Assembly: GCF_000283155.1 (NCBI RefSeq)
Contig: NW_004454177.1
Span: 25,001,554-25,065,553 of the forward strand
Origin: Ceratotherium simum simum
Lineage: Eukaryota > Chordata > Mammalia > Perissodactyla > Rhinocerotidae
Direction: 5' to 3'
DNA length: 64,000 nt
Positions 9,606 to 22,430 of this stretch are shown in pieces; the stretch's first letter is position 1; every line of letters begins with the position of its first letter. A model generated the notes under the pieces. It was not told the origin of the DNA. It worked only from the letters and a program-made list of their open reading frames with translations, and made no database searches. Made by a program: the position numbers and the translations under genes.

Positions 9606-11785
9606 GAAAAGACTTGAAATGTCTGTCAGGCACACCCTGCCCAGGTAAATTCTGATGTCACTTTTGGGAGATCTGGTGATTCCTGCCTTCAGGGCCTGCT
9701 TGAGAGCTGGCTACAACCGCAGTCAATGGCACAGAGGGGTGGGAATCGCGAGAGGGAATGCTTAGAACAGTGAGGGCAGTAATCGATCATGAGAGAGACA
9801 CAGATGGACATCTCACTATCTTGGACCTCAACTCTTCCTTGATTGTCCTGTGCACAAATGTACCCAAGAGTAGAAGCCTAGACCCCCAGCACAGAATGGT
9901 TTTGAGTGGATGAAAACCGCCAGTCCATGGATCAGCTCAGGTCCCTGAAATGGAATTGCGTCATTCAGAAATTCTTGCTCATTAAGCACATCAGGCAAGT
10001 GGGCATTAGACCTGTTGTTCCAGCAGCAACACCATAAAGGGCATTCACTGTGCATAATGCAGGTTTGCAGCTTATGTTTCCTCTGCCCTAGCCATGATTG
10101 TGGCTCACATTTCACTTACACGGGGCTTTCTGAGTACGAGACCGGGCATGTAAAGAATGAGATAATTGATCTTTTCCCTCCTGGCTGGAATCTGTGGTTG
10201 CATTCCCTCTAAACCACACAGAATTCTGATTTGCTGCCTTAGATTTTATAGGGTCCTCTGTGAAAAATAAAAGCCTACAGGTGTGATGGTTTACTGCAGC
10301 CGTGGAGATAGAATTTCTTATGTCTGAATGGCTTATATTTTCTCTGAAAAAAAAACAAAAAACCTCACACACACACACCCCCCCCAGCGTAAAAGATTTG
10401 ACTTCATCCTACCTCCATTTCTTATGCAATTCTCTCCTTTGTCTGGTTTTCTTTCCCTCCCTTCTTGGCTACTCCCACAGACTCATGTATAGTAGGGCAC
10501 TTAAGTAGACTTGAGGACTTTGTGCAATGTAAGTGGAAGGCAGAAGAGTTTTGAACAGTCCCTATGGGGGAAAAAAAAAGGTTTTCTTCCCCTTTAGTAG
10601 GAAATCATGCCTTAGAAATTCAGAGAGATTTTCTGCAAGTCAGGAAGCCAAGCATGGCTGTATCTACATGTCTGGAAAAATGTCTGGTTGATCTGTGCTG
10701 TCACCCCAGGGCAGCTCTGCCAGGTCAGTTATCAGGGCAATTAAAATCATTGCTGACAGCAATATGGAATGAGTACAAAATTAAGAGTACCTTGGTTTCC
10801 CATCTCTTCCTTTGCAGTGTTCTGTCCTCTCTTCTTTATGTGACCAAAAAGAATGTCTTGCTGTGGTGATGTGAAGGCCACCAGGACACTAACCCATTAA
10901 TTACAACAACTCTATGTTAATACTGGATAAGTTCATTATGATTAACAAGGAACAGTTTGAGAAGCTGAAATTTTGATTTGAAGTAACATGAAAAATAATG
11001 TGATGCTTCTTTGGAACATATTTATTAAAGGTTTATGCACATTGCACCAAAGTACATGTCTGTTAAATGCTTTTTGCCATCAGCTAATAATAGACACTAG
11101 ACAAATACAAGTCTTTCCTTCCTGGTAACAGGGAATCAGGTCCACATGTGTTAATGGCCTCCTCCATAGCAGACAGTTCAATTCATAATTGAACAAGTAT
11201 TGGCCATCTCCTACTATCAAAGGATACAAACTGTAATGAATATTCTTGATATCCCTGGAAGTCTGCTTATTTCTAAGATCTGAGACCACTGAGGCTTCCT
11301 TCCATTTTCAGTGGGGGTAATTCCCGCATAATCTGGAGCCTCTTGGGAAGTCAGGCTATCCCAGGGCACAAGAGAGGATTTGGATTCTCTGCAGGCTGGT
11401 CTAGAGGAGTTAGTGCTTTATAGGGTCCAGCTTGAAATGGATAGCTTCAAGAACCTTTCTTGCCCTCTCCTTCCAGAAATTGGGCTAGAGACCTGGATTA
11501 GCAACCAAATGATCATTCACTCCCTCCTGACTCTGGCCTTCTTCAGATGAGTACTTATTCATTAGTGATGAATCTGGCTACCTGCCTGGGAGACTTCTCT
11601 TTCCACAATTTTTTCATCTTGTAGATTGAAAATCACAGCACTTGCCCTAGAAATACTGAGGAAAGCAAGATACTATCCCTTGAGCAATTTGGAAGAAAGA
11701 ACTAAGTAAACACGGGGCTCTATTGTACTTTGTTTAATTTCATTCTTCAGTTTCTCCTTTAGTCTCGGAGGATCCAGATTCTCTA
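9606..11785. other. Unique intronic sequence
   Basis: About 2.2 kb without a recognised gene. It includes a short A-rich and C-rich patch near 10347-10386 ('aaaaaaaaacaaaaaacc' then (AC)n and C9). Several 60-100 codon ORFs occur on both strands, but they overlap each other and carry no known domain. Confidence 0.5.
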
Positions 11786-11787
11786 GG

Positions 11788-11895
11788 TCAGTGGTTTCGA
11801 AACCTCACTGACCATCATAATCACCCAGGGACCCTTTTAAAAATTCAGATTCTTGGGGCCCACTTGGCTAATATTCTAATTCAGAAGGCCAGAGA
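11788..11895. mobile_element. MER5A-like hAT fragment
   Basis: It starts 'tcagtggtttcgaaacctca', continues 'ataatcacccagggaccctt' and 'attcttggggcccacttggc', then stops. This is about the left half of a MER5A. Confidence 0.65.
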
Positions 11896-12364
11896 GAGAA
11901 GGAGAATGAAGACAAAGATAAGGAAGAGAAAGGAGACGTAAGTAGCTGAAAATTGCTCACCCGGGCATCTTGCTCTGCAGCCCTACACAAATGTGATTTA
12001 TTTTTTATTATTCATTTCAAAGAGTTAATGATATAATTATCCAAAAGCAATTAGATGCAGGGTGGAAACAAAGTGCTTAAGGGACTTAAGGGAGACAGGC
12101 TTATTGAAGAGGAGAAGGGAGGAGTAAAGCATCACCAGTGTGTGATCTATCCTAACCTGGGCTTCCAGCTTCACACCTGAGCATGTGGAGAGGGACTCTG
12201 CTGGAGCCCCTGGGGACAGCAACTGATCACACAATTTCTCTCTCACGTCCCAGAGAAGCAGGCAGATACAGATCACTCCTGATCCTTCAGGTCTGCGGTG
12301 GTGATTGTGCCACCATCTCAGCCTCTATGGCTCAACTCAGCCATTGCATCCTCATAGCTTGAGT

Positions 12365-12660
12365 GTATGACTTTTCCAACAAATATTTACTGAGCACTTA
12401 CTATTTTCCAGGCACTGTTGTAGGCCTGAGGGACTCAGTGGTGAACAAACTTAGGGCCTATCTTCTCTCATGGAGCTTGCCTTCTGGTGGGAGGAGAAGT
12501 ATAAAAACTTCTACTCAAATAAATAAAATCATTACAAATTATAATAAGTGGTTTAACAGAAACAAATAAGGTGCTGTGATACAGAAGAGGGTGTATGAGG
12601 AAGAAAATAGCAATTAGAGGAAATATGGTAGCTCCAAGAAAGACAGAGCCAGGTGGTAGG
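12365..12660 (-). repeat. L2 3' portion, antisense
   Basis: 'caacaaatatttactgagca', 'tccaggcactgttgtaggcc', 'atggagcttgccttctggtg' and 'acaaataaggtgctgtgata' follow the antisense L2 3' UTR order. Confidence 0.75.
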
Positions 12661-12674
12661 TAGAGGCTGGCCTA

Positions 12675-13375
12675 GAAGAAGACACCTGGGTTCTAGACCC
12701 AGCTCTGATAACTGTGGGTTAGGTGAGAACTTCATCAAGTTGTTAAATCATGCCTTATTAGTTTCCTATTGCTGCTATAACAAATTACCACAAAATTGGT
12801 GGCTTAAAAGTGAAAACACAAATTTATTACATTGCAATTCTGGAAGTCACAAGTCCAAAATGGGTCTCACTAGGCGAAAATCAATGTGTTGGCAGGGCTG
12901 TGTTCTTTCTGGAGGTTCTAGGGGAGAATTTGTTCCCTGGTCTTTCCAGTTTATAGAGGCTTACTGCTGGCATTTCTTAGTTTGTGGCTGCTGGCTCCCT
13001 TCTATCTTCAAAGCCAGCAGTGTAGCATCTTCAAATCTCACTTTGATTCTCCTGCCTCCCACTTTCACTTATAAGGACCCCTGTGATTACATTGAGTCCA
13101 CTTGGATAATCCAGGATAATCTCCCCATTTTAAGATCCTTAATGAATCATACTTGCAAAGTCCCTGTTACCGTGTAAGATAACATATCCAAAAGTCCTAG
13201 GGATTATGATGTGGACATCTTTGGGGGGTCCATTGTGCTGTCTACCTCAGTGCCATACCTGCCTTTCTTCCTGTTTATAATGAGAACACTATTACTGCTT
13301 CAACCCACCACATAGAGTTATTGTGAGAATTAAATATGGTAATGGGCATAGAAATGTTTTTATAAGTTGTAAGAG
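12675..13375 (+). repeat. MIR split by an LTR insertion
   Basis: The left piece, about 12675-12755, has 'cacctgggttctagacccag' and 'tcatcaagttgttaaatca'. The right piece, about 13245-13375, has 'tgtttataatgagaacacta' and 'attgtgagaattaaatatgg'. These are the two halves of one sense MIR, and the MaLR-type LTR lies between them. Confidence 0.65.
12757..13248 (-). mobile_element. Solo LTR, MaLR (MLT1-like), antisense
   Basis: The 490-bp block opens 'ttagtttcctattgctgcta' + 'taacaaattaccac', then 'ggtggcttaaaa', 'aatttattacattgcaattc' and 'tcataagga'-type U3 text, and closes 'gatgtggacatctttggggg'. This is the reverse complement of a MaLR/ERVL-type LTR relic. It is an old solo LTR with no internal genes. 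A 174-codon ORF across it is a by-product. Subfamily is uncertain. Confidence 0.7.
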
Positions 13376-13769
13376 TCAATAGAATTATAAGGGGTTCTAT
13401 AATTATTTTAATATGGAGAAACTATGGGAGAGTTCAGAAAAAAAGCGAAATTATGGAATGAAACAATGGGAAAAAAGGTACTAAAAAGAAAGATTAAAGG
13501 AGGAGGGTGTGTTTAGCTTGGAGGAAACAAATCAAAGAAGTAACTTTTTTATCTTTGATTACGTAGAAATATTACAACAAGGATGCTCATCAGAAATACT
13601 CATTCCACTAAAGAGCAAGCAAGAGGCAGATTTTCCTGCATTAGTTCTTGACTCGTTCTGTTCCTTCTCACCCTTCAAGACTTAAATCAGACCCAGAAGA
13701 TTGCTCCAACCCCATAATTGTAAATCCATCTTTCCATGTTGTTTTCCTTTAGACTTTTGCATGTCTGTC

Positions 13770-13882
13770 TCAGTTTAACATTTATTGAGAAATTACTATA
13801 TGCTGGGCACTGTATTAGGCTGTGGGAATTTAAAGATGAAAAAGACAACCTTTGCTCTCAAGGGGCTTACAGTTTAGTGTGC
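13770..13882 (-). repeat. L2 3'-end fragment, antisense
   Basis: 'acatttattgagaaattact', 'atgctgggcactgtattagg' and 'tgctctcaaggggcttacag' match the antisense L2 3' UTR order. Confidence 0.65.
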
Positions 13883-13894
13883 TCTCCTAAAGCC

Positions 13895-14065
13895 CTCATC
13901 ACCCACTGTCTTGAGTTAGAGTTATTTGTGTGCGCGCTTGCCTCCTCTACTAGAAGATGAACTCCCTGAACAGGCTCGTTTATAACTCAGCTTTGCGTCT
14001 GCTGTGGCCCAGGCCCAGTGACTTAAAATTGTAGGTTTAACAGATGTTGGTTGAATCAAACAGAG
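13895..14065 (+). repeat. L2 3'-end fragment
   Basis: 'tagaagatgaactccctgaa', 'ggcccaggcccagtgactta' and 'aacagatgttggttgaatca' form a decayed sense L2 3' UTR. It is adjacent to, and opposite in orientation to, the copy at 13770. Confidence 0.5.
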
Positions 14066-14099
14066 GACAGATTCTTAGCCATCAAAATTATTTCTTGCC

Positions 14100-16050
14100 A
14101 GAATGAGAGAGGCTGTGGAAGTCTTTGATCTATATATATTTAAATAGAGAATAGTAGTCTCTCTGGGATGGTTTGGAGTCATTTGTTAAAAGGCAGGGCC
14201 CTGGACCAAATTATTTCTTTGGTCCTTTCCAGACTTATTATTATACCTCCTCTTGTTCCTTGGTTGCATGAGTTTATTCATTGTTGGTTAAATATGACTT
14301 TTAAGTATTTACTCATGGGGGTGTTATGTGCTTTCAGCAGATTACAGAACATCTTTGTTCTAAGACTCTTCTAGTCTAATCTAAGTAGAGGATGATGTAT
14401 TGTCAAGTTAGTGATGGGCTAGATGTTTCTGATTGCTTATTTACCCAATTCATCCTTGGTGCAGTACTCTGGAACTCCTTCTCTGCACAAGAGCTTGCTG
14501 AGAATATTTCTGCAGCATGACAGGTACTGAGAACATCGAGGAGTCCAAGGCCATGTCACTTTCTGAAGACAATCCAATTATGGAAGGGCAAGGCTAGTCT
14601 TGTGCCATGCCTTATCAACTTTTATATTTTTTGTTTCCCTTCTCCCCACATGTGTTCATCAGATTCACGTCCCTTGGAATGTCCTTCTCTCATATCTCCA
14701 CTTATCTAACTTCCATCCATCTTGAATTGTTTCTGTTTAGTCCCAAAAAAAGAAGTTGGACTTTACCATTCTGGGCCAATGTGATTCATTCGGGTACCTG
14801 AACTAATGACCATCAATTCAATTCACCATTTATTATTATTATTACTACTCCTTAACTGCTTACTAACATCTTTGCCTTTGTTCTTTAAAAAAAAAATGCA
14901 ACTTAGCTCTTGTTTTGTTATTGTTATTTTAACGGGCTCTGTATTTTATTTCTCTATATCTTCCTTATGGTTACCATAGTACCTTGCACTTACGAGGTTC
15001 TCAATATATCCATTCTTGAGTGATCCCTTGTGAACTGATAATTGAAATCCTCATTCTCTTTGCCACACCTGTGAATTAGCACTCTATTTCACTTAGGGGA
15101 GCACATTCAAGCTAGAGGAGTCATTTGCTTGGTAAAAGTGCTTTGGAAACCTGCTCCATTTTTTCACCTTCTTCCTCTGAATCCTGCAGAGATTCTGAGA
15201 GCTCGGCTCCATATGTCCCGGTGGCTGAACACCAGAAAGCTTAGCAGTTGAGCAGAAAGCCTGTCTCTAAATTCCACACACAAGCCAGGACCTCCTACCT
15301 GCCATGTTGTCAGACCAGGGTAGAACACAAACATAGAAGAGGTACATTGTGCTACAGGCTGATCTGTTTGGGTCCCATTGCAATACAGGAGAGGCCAACT
15401 GAACCAGAATCTTCCGTCTCGCAATATGGCCCTTCTGCGGTTTGGGTTAGAATATCTGAGTAGTGTCTTTGTCATCTCTAGCCTGTCATCCCCAGAGAGT
15501 GAAACATAAAGTTCCTTGGGCCCCTTTGTGAACCCATCCAGTGGCAAGGGACATGTACAAATATAAGTGTAGAATGAGAGTTGACTAGGAATAAAAAGCA
15601 CACAGAATTTCAGGCAGAAGTGCATTATTCACTCTTACAGCAGTGTAAAGGGAGACAAAAAAGCACCACCCTGCCTCCAGCTAAGAAAGCATATGTAATG
15701 TACAGGAGCTTGGGGCCTCTTTGCTGCCTGTGTTGCGACATCAGAATCCCAGTGGGTACCTGGCTTCCTGGCCTCAGACATGTCAGAGTGGGGAAGAGAG
15801 TTTACCAGCCTTTATGAGACCCTTCAGCCCCAAGGTCTGTCTTATGTGATGGTGCTGAGGTTGCTCTGTGGGTTCATCAACCCAGTTTCTACAGGGCCCT
15901 ATGCAAATGTTGCCCCAGTAGACACTAAGACCCAAGATCTGAATGCTTGGTCCATTCCACCTCTCAGTGGCCCAACTGGAGACCCTGGGGCGTGGAATGG
16001 CTGGAGGTGGGCTCCTCTCACTCAGGCATCTGCTCTGAGATCACTGCCTC
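14100..16050. other. Intronic sequence, mostly unique
   Basis: No gene was recognised. A weak L2-like tail occurs near 14970-15030 ('agtaccttgcacttacgagg', 'tctcaatatatccattcttg'), with an (ATT)n-like patch near 14830-14850. A 153-codon minus-strand ORF at 15164-15625 overlaps plus-strand ORFs and has no recognisable motif. Confidence 0.45.
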
Positions 16051-16059
16051 AGAGCAGTC

Positions 16060-16300
16060 TTTCCTGACCCTCCTGTTTAACATAATGCACTCTCTTCCCT
16101 TACTCTGCTTTATATTTCTTCAGAGCGATTACCACTTTCTGACCTTTTCTATTTACTCACCCATTGGTAGTCTCTCCCACTAGGCTCCAGTGAGTTCTTG
16201 AAGGTAGAGACTGTGTTGTCTGCTATTCACAACCAAATCTCACACGTGTAGGATAGAGCCCGACACATAGGTGCTCAATGTTTCTTGAATGATTATACTA
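16060..16300 (+). repeat. L2 3' portion
   Basis: 'ctaggctccagtgagttctt', 'ggtagagactgtgttgtctg', 'ataggtgctcaatgtttctt' + 'gaatgat': sense L2 3' UTR, preceded by an ORF2-tail-like segment. Confidence 0.7.
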
Positions 16301-16408
16301 ACCAGACCCTGTAGGAACTAACAGATGTGGCGTATATAGGCCATTTTAATTAACTTATTTAATTTAATTTCTGAGCCAAGACTACTTGGAGGATGAGTGA
16401 GGTAAAAA

Positions 16409-16508
16409 NNNNNNNNNNNNNNNNNNNNNNNNNNNNNNNNNNNNNNNNNNNNNNNNNNNNNNNNNNNNNNNNNNNNNNNNNNNNNNNNNNNNNNNNNNNN
16501 NNNNNNNN
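16409..16508. other. Assembly gap (100 N)
   Basis: Exactly 100 N, the conventional size for a gap of unknown length. The left flank ends in 'ggtaaaaa'; the right flank starts 'cccccgccccacc'. The two flanks share no repeated sequence, so missing DNA here is plausible. Confidence 0.99.
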
Positions 16509-19500
16509 CCCCCGCCCCACCTCTTGTCTCTGTGTGAAATCCCCAGTTGTGGCCTATGTCAACTTGTGAACCTGCATGTCCTCTCCTGCCTCTGGTTTTC
16601 CTGATTCAGAACCTTAGCGGAAACATAACTCTGACAACCTGGGTTTCTAGTGATGCTCCACATTTGCTGTCTCTGCTTCGTTAGAGATCCTGGTCACTGT
16701 GTTTTTTATTTCAACCAGCTCACCTCTTCCCGCCTCTGTCCTCCCCTCTCCTGTTTACTTCTTTGCCAGTTGAGATTAGAATTATTGGCTCTGTTCCACA
16801 TTCCAGGTATGCTTAATCCTAGCCATGTTAGCTCAGCAGATAGGGCCTGAGCGCCTTCTGTTGACAAGGACACCTAAGTGGGCCCCTCAAATCTGCCATT
16901 TACCCAGCTCTCTGGGGAGTCCAATAAGGAGGGAGACAGGCCAACTTTTCAGTATTCACAATTCCCTTTCATGGTGGGAGCCTCTCTGAAACTTTAGATG
17001 TTACTTCTTTATTTCCAAAAATATTTCAGGCTTTCCCATCAACACAGCCAACGACAGAAATCAATAGGAGTCTTGGGAGGGTGTGAGTGTATGAGATCAC
17101 AAACTGTAGAAGCCAGAAGGGTGAGAGTGGGACTTTGCAAAACCAGAGGTACTTGGCGTTGATTTGCATGAATTCATTTGAAACTGAGGTTCTGAGTGAG
17201 GAGGGAGGAAGGCGTGAGAAGGAACAAGAGTCGACCAGATTAGGATAAAATGATGACTCTGTGACAGAAGTTGAGCAGATTAGGATAAAATGATGACTCT
17301 GTGACAGAAGTTAAAATCTGTTCCCTCTACACTCATTCCTCATCAAGAATCGTGGTACGTTTCTCAGTCTAAAATATCTTTCACCCTGTGGCAAAGTCTG
17401 TACAATCAAGGAATGATCTGGACTTCCCTTAGAAGGTATGATTCCTTTATTATTTTTTCAAAATCCTACAACTCTGGTGATAATATGCCAATTTCCTAGA
17501 GCAGGACTTCATGTAATGTTTTATTTTTATTTTTAATTTTTCCAGGAGGTATCTGTAACCACACCCTCTGAGTGACTCTAAATACTTTCTCCCCGAGAAT
17601 AAATGAAGCATTGTGCACTTAGTTATACAGCCGCCTTCGTTCGCTTGCAGTGGTTTCAAGATGTCAGTAGAGCTTAAAAATGAATCATGCTATATCCCCC
17701 TTTAGGGAGCCATGGAGATGGGGAGAAAAGGGAGTCTGCGTTCCCTTGGGGCCAAACACCCTGGATTTAAGCCCCCATTTTTTCTTTTTTCCATAGTTGA
17801 TAACCATTTCAAATGCAAACCCATAGAAGAACACATTCTCTTTATTCCAACAACAGGGATGGGGAAACATTAGGAGCAGAGTAAAAGCTGTTCAGTGTGC
17901 CTGGATGACTCAGTCTAAAATAGTATTATAGCTTGGCAGCAAATCCACTTCAGGGGAGCTGGTGGGAGACTAAAATAAAAGTTAAATTGAGAGGGTAAAT
18001 CATTTTATCAGGCTTAGGATTTTTACTTGATGTAATGAGATTCTCAATATAAAATGAGTTAATATGTCTGCCTAAGGGCATAGATATTGGAAGAAAGAAT
18101 TTGAAAATACAGACTCAAAGTAGCTAGCAGTCTGAAATAAAACAATGCAGGGCAGTGAAATTCTCATATAAATTTTGGCACAATATGTTTCTTTTTGAAC
18201 AGCATGATTAAATGTGAGTATCCCTTGCTTGTCATTAAGAAGGAAAAAAGAAACTACAAAGTGTTTTTTTTCTTTTAAAGACTGTCCTATTATGTTCTAT
18301 TTTCCTCCCCTTCTTCCTCTTTCTCATTTGTCTTCTAGAAAAACTATGCTTATTTTTGCACTGCAAAATGCAAACTGAATTCAGATTGTTCATAAAAGAT
18401 GAGGCCAAACATATTTCAGCATTCTTGCCTATTGCTGTCTGATTTTCCATGACTCAAATACAGAATGGGCCCATAGTGCAGAGGGCAGATCTTTTGCGGA
18501 CAAACCCACAGAGGGAAATCACAGCATTTCGTCTTAGCAATTGACCCAGTGGCTTTTATACTCTCTCTCGGCTTCCCCTTTTCCAGTTCTTTCAGAGGAC
18601 ACTTTCCATTAGGCCAGGTATGTTACTCAGTGAAGAGTAAATCAAGCCTTGGAAATGTATTGCCAGTTATTCCCTTGAACTAATAAAATTATGGAAGGAA
18701 AGAATGGCTAATGCATAGATATCAAACACATGATCATGGAGGGTGAAGTTGAGGCAAGAGTGGAAGGTCCAAGGCCTCTCCTCATGCCTAGGAAGTAGGA
18801 TCACAGAGGGGAGAGGTGTGTGTAAGAACAGTCTCCTTTTGGTTCTGCAGATGGCTTCTATATCCTGTTAGCACTTTATAGACTGAAATGATCTCAGCAC
18901 AAATACTAGTGGTGACATTTGAGGTTGGTCAAGGAGCGAAGCCAACAGTTCAGGCTTTATAGTCCAGCTGCCCCCAGGAGAGGGGAGGGGATGTATACAG
19001 GTTCTGAAGCCCGCTATCACTCCAGGGCCATAGAGTGCCAGGCCCAAGGCCAGTCTCTCAAGACGGACACTGCTTCGGGTCATACCACATACCACACAAT
19101 ATGTCCACTGAGTTCTGAGGAGAAACCACATCTCTAGGTAGGCTCTGTTTGGGAATGGCCTAAGTCTCATTTCCTCTTTTTCACCTTCCTCAAGGCCCTG
19201 CCAAGCCTGGTCACCATGTCATTGTTTGCTTGGCTTTGTTGTAGAGAAATAGCTGTGATATGTATAGAGTGCCCTATCCAATGGAAGCATCCATTGCTGC
19301 TTCTGTTTCCATTTCAAACACTTGTTTATTTTCACCATTTAGTTTATCTTTTCCAACTGATCTGTTGATGTTTCTGTCTGGCCTTCCATGTGGCATAGGG
19401 ATCTGCTTGTTTAACAAGTAGCATTTTCAGTACTCAAGGAAGAGCCCTGTGATAGGTGGTTGTTGCTATAGCAACTTTTTTAAGGAAAAAAACCTAACCT

Positions 19501-21050
19501 TGCAAATTGACACATAAGAAATCATAAGAAATTAAATTTTCTCCTTCAGAGAAGAATGAAGCTAGAATGCTGAAGTCTCTCTCAGCCTCATGAAAAGATC
19601 TGTATGAACAATTTCCATGTTTGGGATTGGGCAAAGCAAGCTGTGGGCTCTGAATTCCCAGAATAATATTTCAGTGTGAAAATCAAACAGTTCTATTCTT
19701 TTTTAAAGGGTTTCTTTAATTATGGAGGAGATGGCCAACACGTGGGACAGTGTCACTGTCAAGCACCTAGAGGTTGTGGGTATGCAGCATCTTACTTAAA
19801 ACCCTCACATTCATATCTTTGAATGTGTCCCACGAATAAAGATGTGCTATTTCCTTTTCAGAGCTGTGGTCTTAGCAACTTGATGTCAGCTTTTTCAGCT
19901 CTCACAGCAGGGAAATTCAGGTGAATTCCAAACTGTGATTAGAGAGATCTGAGTGGAGTAAAAAGGAGTCAGACAATAGAAGAGAAGGACACTCACACAG
20001 ACACATGCGCACAGACCGACTGTGTGCAAAGATAAATTGCATCTGCATATGACCGCGTTAGCTCTTGTCATAAAGCAATGAATTTGTGAGGAATAGGTAA
20101 AGGTCAATGTGAGAGATAAAAAAATCTCTCTTTCTACTGCCAAAAGTAATAAAGAGAAAGAAAAAGGCACCTGTGACACTAGATATCATGGAGGAAATAA
20201 AGAATGTTACTAAATGATATTGAAAGTTTAAAAATATGATGAGAAGCAAAAGCAAGAAATGAAATGATGTGTGCTTGCTAGGTGAACGCAGATAATGGAG
20301 AATAGGCTGAATTGATGCAGAGATGGATCAAGGGTTGGTGGATTGTTCTCTCCCTCCTCTTCCCTCTATTTTCTGACTATTTTTCTTTGATGGAGAAAAT
20401 GATAGGCTTGATAATACATGATGATAGGCATCCAAAGATCAAACTTCATTAGATCTTTCTTATTCTGTAGCATGAAACTATCTGGTCAAAAGCAATTCCC
20501 ATATGTGACCTTAATTTAACAAGTGATTAGACCCAATCTTGATGCTTTGAACTATCTTTGGTTATCAATATCAAGTAGGATACCATTTTAAATAGGCTGT
20601 TAGTATCCTTAGATTTCCTGAAAATCTATGCTACTGGAATTTTCATTGAAGCCACCCAACGCCATCCATCTCTTTTTAAGTCTTTCTTTGGGTAGTTTTT
20701 TTTGTTCCCCCAACAGGATTTTCCCATATACCCTATTCATTTGGACACCAAACCCAACCAAAAGGATACGTGGGTGCAACACCTCTGCTTTCTCAATGAT
20801 ACCTATGTTTCTTGTGGCCTGGCTTTTCTCATATCTTGGCTGACTTCAAATGCATACTGAAGTTCGTATTACACACAATCTACGTAACTTCTCCAGAAGA
20901 AACAGGCAAACTCTATGCCTTCCATCTAGTTTTTGAACAAGGAATTGCAGCCTCACTGCATCCCTTACTGGGAGAGAGAAGAGGAGAAAATATAGGAGAA
21001 AACAAATGAGATAAAGTGAAATAATTAGGCAAGATGACGGAATCATCTAT
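16509..21050. other. Long unique intronic stretch
   Basis: About 4.5 kb in which only a 40-bp tandem duplication (17236-17312) stands out. No coding exon, RNA gene or clear transposon was recognised. Several short ORFs of 60-100 codons occur on both strands without known motifs. Confidence 0.5.
17236..17312. repeat. Two-copy 40-bp tandem duplication
   Basis: The 37-nt block beginning 'cagattaggataaaatgatg' and ending 'gtgacagaagtt' occurs at 17236-17272 and again at 17276-17312, identical in both, with period 40. The identity implies a recent duplication or a polymorphic minisatellite. Confidence 0.95.
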
Positions 21051-21059
21051 TCAAAAATG

Positions 21060-21125
21060 TTTAACTATGTACCTCCAAAATACAAAGTATTGTACTAGCT
21101 GCTGTAGAGGATATAAAAAATGGTA
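21060..21125 (-). repeat. L2 3'-end-like fragment, antisense
   Basis: 'taactatgtacctccaaaat' followed by 'attgtactagctgctgtaga' and 'ggatataaaaaatgg' resembles the antisense L2 3' end. Weak. Confidence 0.4.
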
Positions 21126-21129
21126 CGGC

Positions 21130-22250
21130 AGGCTTCTACACTCTAACTCCCTCTAGCTGCTATCCTATCTCTCCATAGGTTTTAGGAGAAATAATCTACC
21201 CACCTTTTTTCCCTTTTATGACCTCCCATTTCATCCTCAACACAATGTAATTTGGCATCTTTCCCTAACCACCATCAAATGCCAGATGCAATAGATATAG
21301 CTCTGCTCTTATTCTGGGTGACCTGTGCATCATCTGATGACGTTCTTCACTCCCTCTCTGAGGCTCTCTTCTTCTTTCCTTCAGCTGTTCATCTCCCTTA
21401 TGTTTTATTCCTTTCCTCGTCTCTCCTTACATTTTGATGTTCCCCAGAGTTGCATTCCCATCCCTTTTCTCTTCTCACTTCTCGCTCTCTGTTTGAACAC
21501 TCACAACCACATTCATTCCTTCAACTAATACTTATATGTGTTTCTACCCAACCTATATAGACAGCCAAAAACTCTCTCCTGATGTATAAGCCTGAATATC
21601 TAGCTAGCAAGGGACATCTCCATTCACATGCCCCACAAAATGTCAAATTCAACATATCCAAACCTGAACCTATCATCTGCCCATCATGAAACATGCTCCT
21701 CTCTCTACATTCTTTTTCTCAGCAAGTAACTCCATCACCTACTCAGTCCCTAATCCAGAAATCTGGATTCGGTCCTAATTCCTTTCTCTCACATTTCCCA
21801 TATGGAATTAATCACAAAAGTCATTTGGTTTCTGGTTCCTAAGTTCTTTCCCATCATCTCCATTTCTACTGCCACCACCTTAGCTTAAGTCCTGTTCTCA
21901 CTCTCTCTTACTGAGTGCTGAGACATGCTCACTGGTCTAATCCACTCTCAAATATTTGGCAGTTAGAATATTTTTTCTAAAATACGTTAAAGATCATGTC
22001 ACTTTCCCGCTTAAAATCCTTTGATACCTATGCGTGGTCTTCATAATTAAGCCCACATTCCTTTGCATGGTGTCTAAGCCAGAGAGGCCTTCTCCTGTGT
22101 TTTACTGTGCCTTACCTCTTACCCACTCCTCCTGGGCCTGCCTCACTTTCAGCCTTGCCTGTGATGTACAGTTCCCTGAGGACCTAGTTGTCACTATACT
22201 ACTTCCTTGGAATAATCCCCCAGCATGAAATGGAAGTTTCCTCCAGTGAA
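21130..22250 (+). repeat. Long L2 copy (ORF2 3' half and UTR)
   Basis: About 1.1 kb of sense L2. It shows the late ORF2 region ('caacatatccaaacctgaac', 'ctaatccagaaatctggatt', 'agatcatgtcactttcccgc') and then the tail segment with 'tgatacctatgcgtggtctt'. It is degenerate with many stops. It is the longest L2 copy in the window. Confidence 0.75.
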
Positions 22251-22257
22251 TGCGTTT

Positions 22258-22430
22258 CATAAAGAGCATGGATTTTCATAGTCAGACAAATCTGATTCAG
22301 TTACTAGCTGGACAACCTTGATCAAGGTGCTTAAACTTTTGTAGCCTCATTTTTCTCCTCTATAAAATAAGGTTACTTATATCTACTCTCAAGGCTATTG
22401 TAAGGATTTAATATAATAATAATAGCTGGT
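22258..22430 (+). repeat. MIR, sense
   Basis: 'ataaagagcatggattttca', 'cagttactagctggacaacc', 'tttttctcctctataaaata' and 'ctattgtaaggatttaatat' are the sense MIR order. Confidence 0.85.

Noticed and set aside
12653..13177. 174-codon plus-strand ORF
   Set aside because: Lies across a MIR and an antisense MaLR LTR; translation has no known domain.
15164..15625. 153-codon minus-strand ORF
   Set aside because: Overlaps several plus-strand ORFs, no recognisable motif, no splice context; chance ORF.
17236..17312. CRISPR-like direct repeat
   Set aside because: Only two copies, no spacers, mammalian context.
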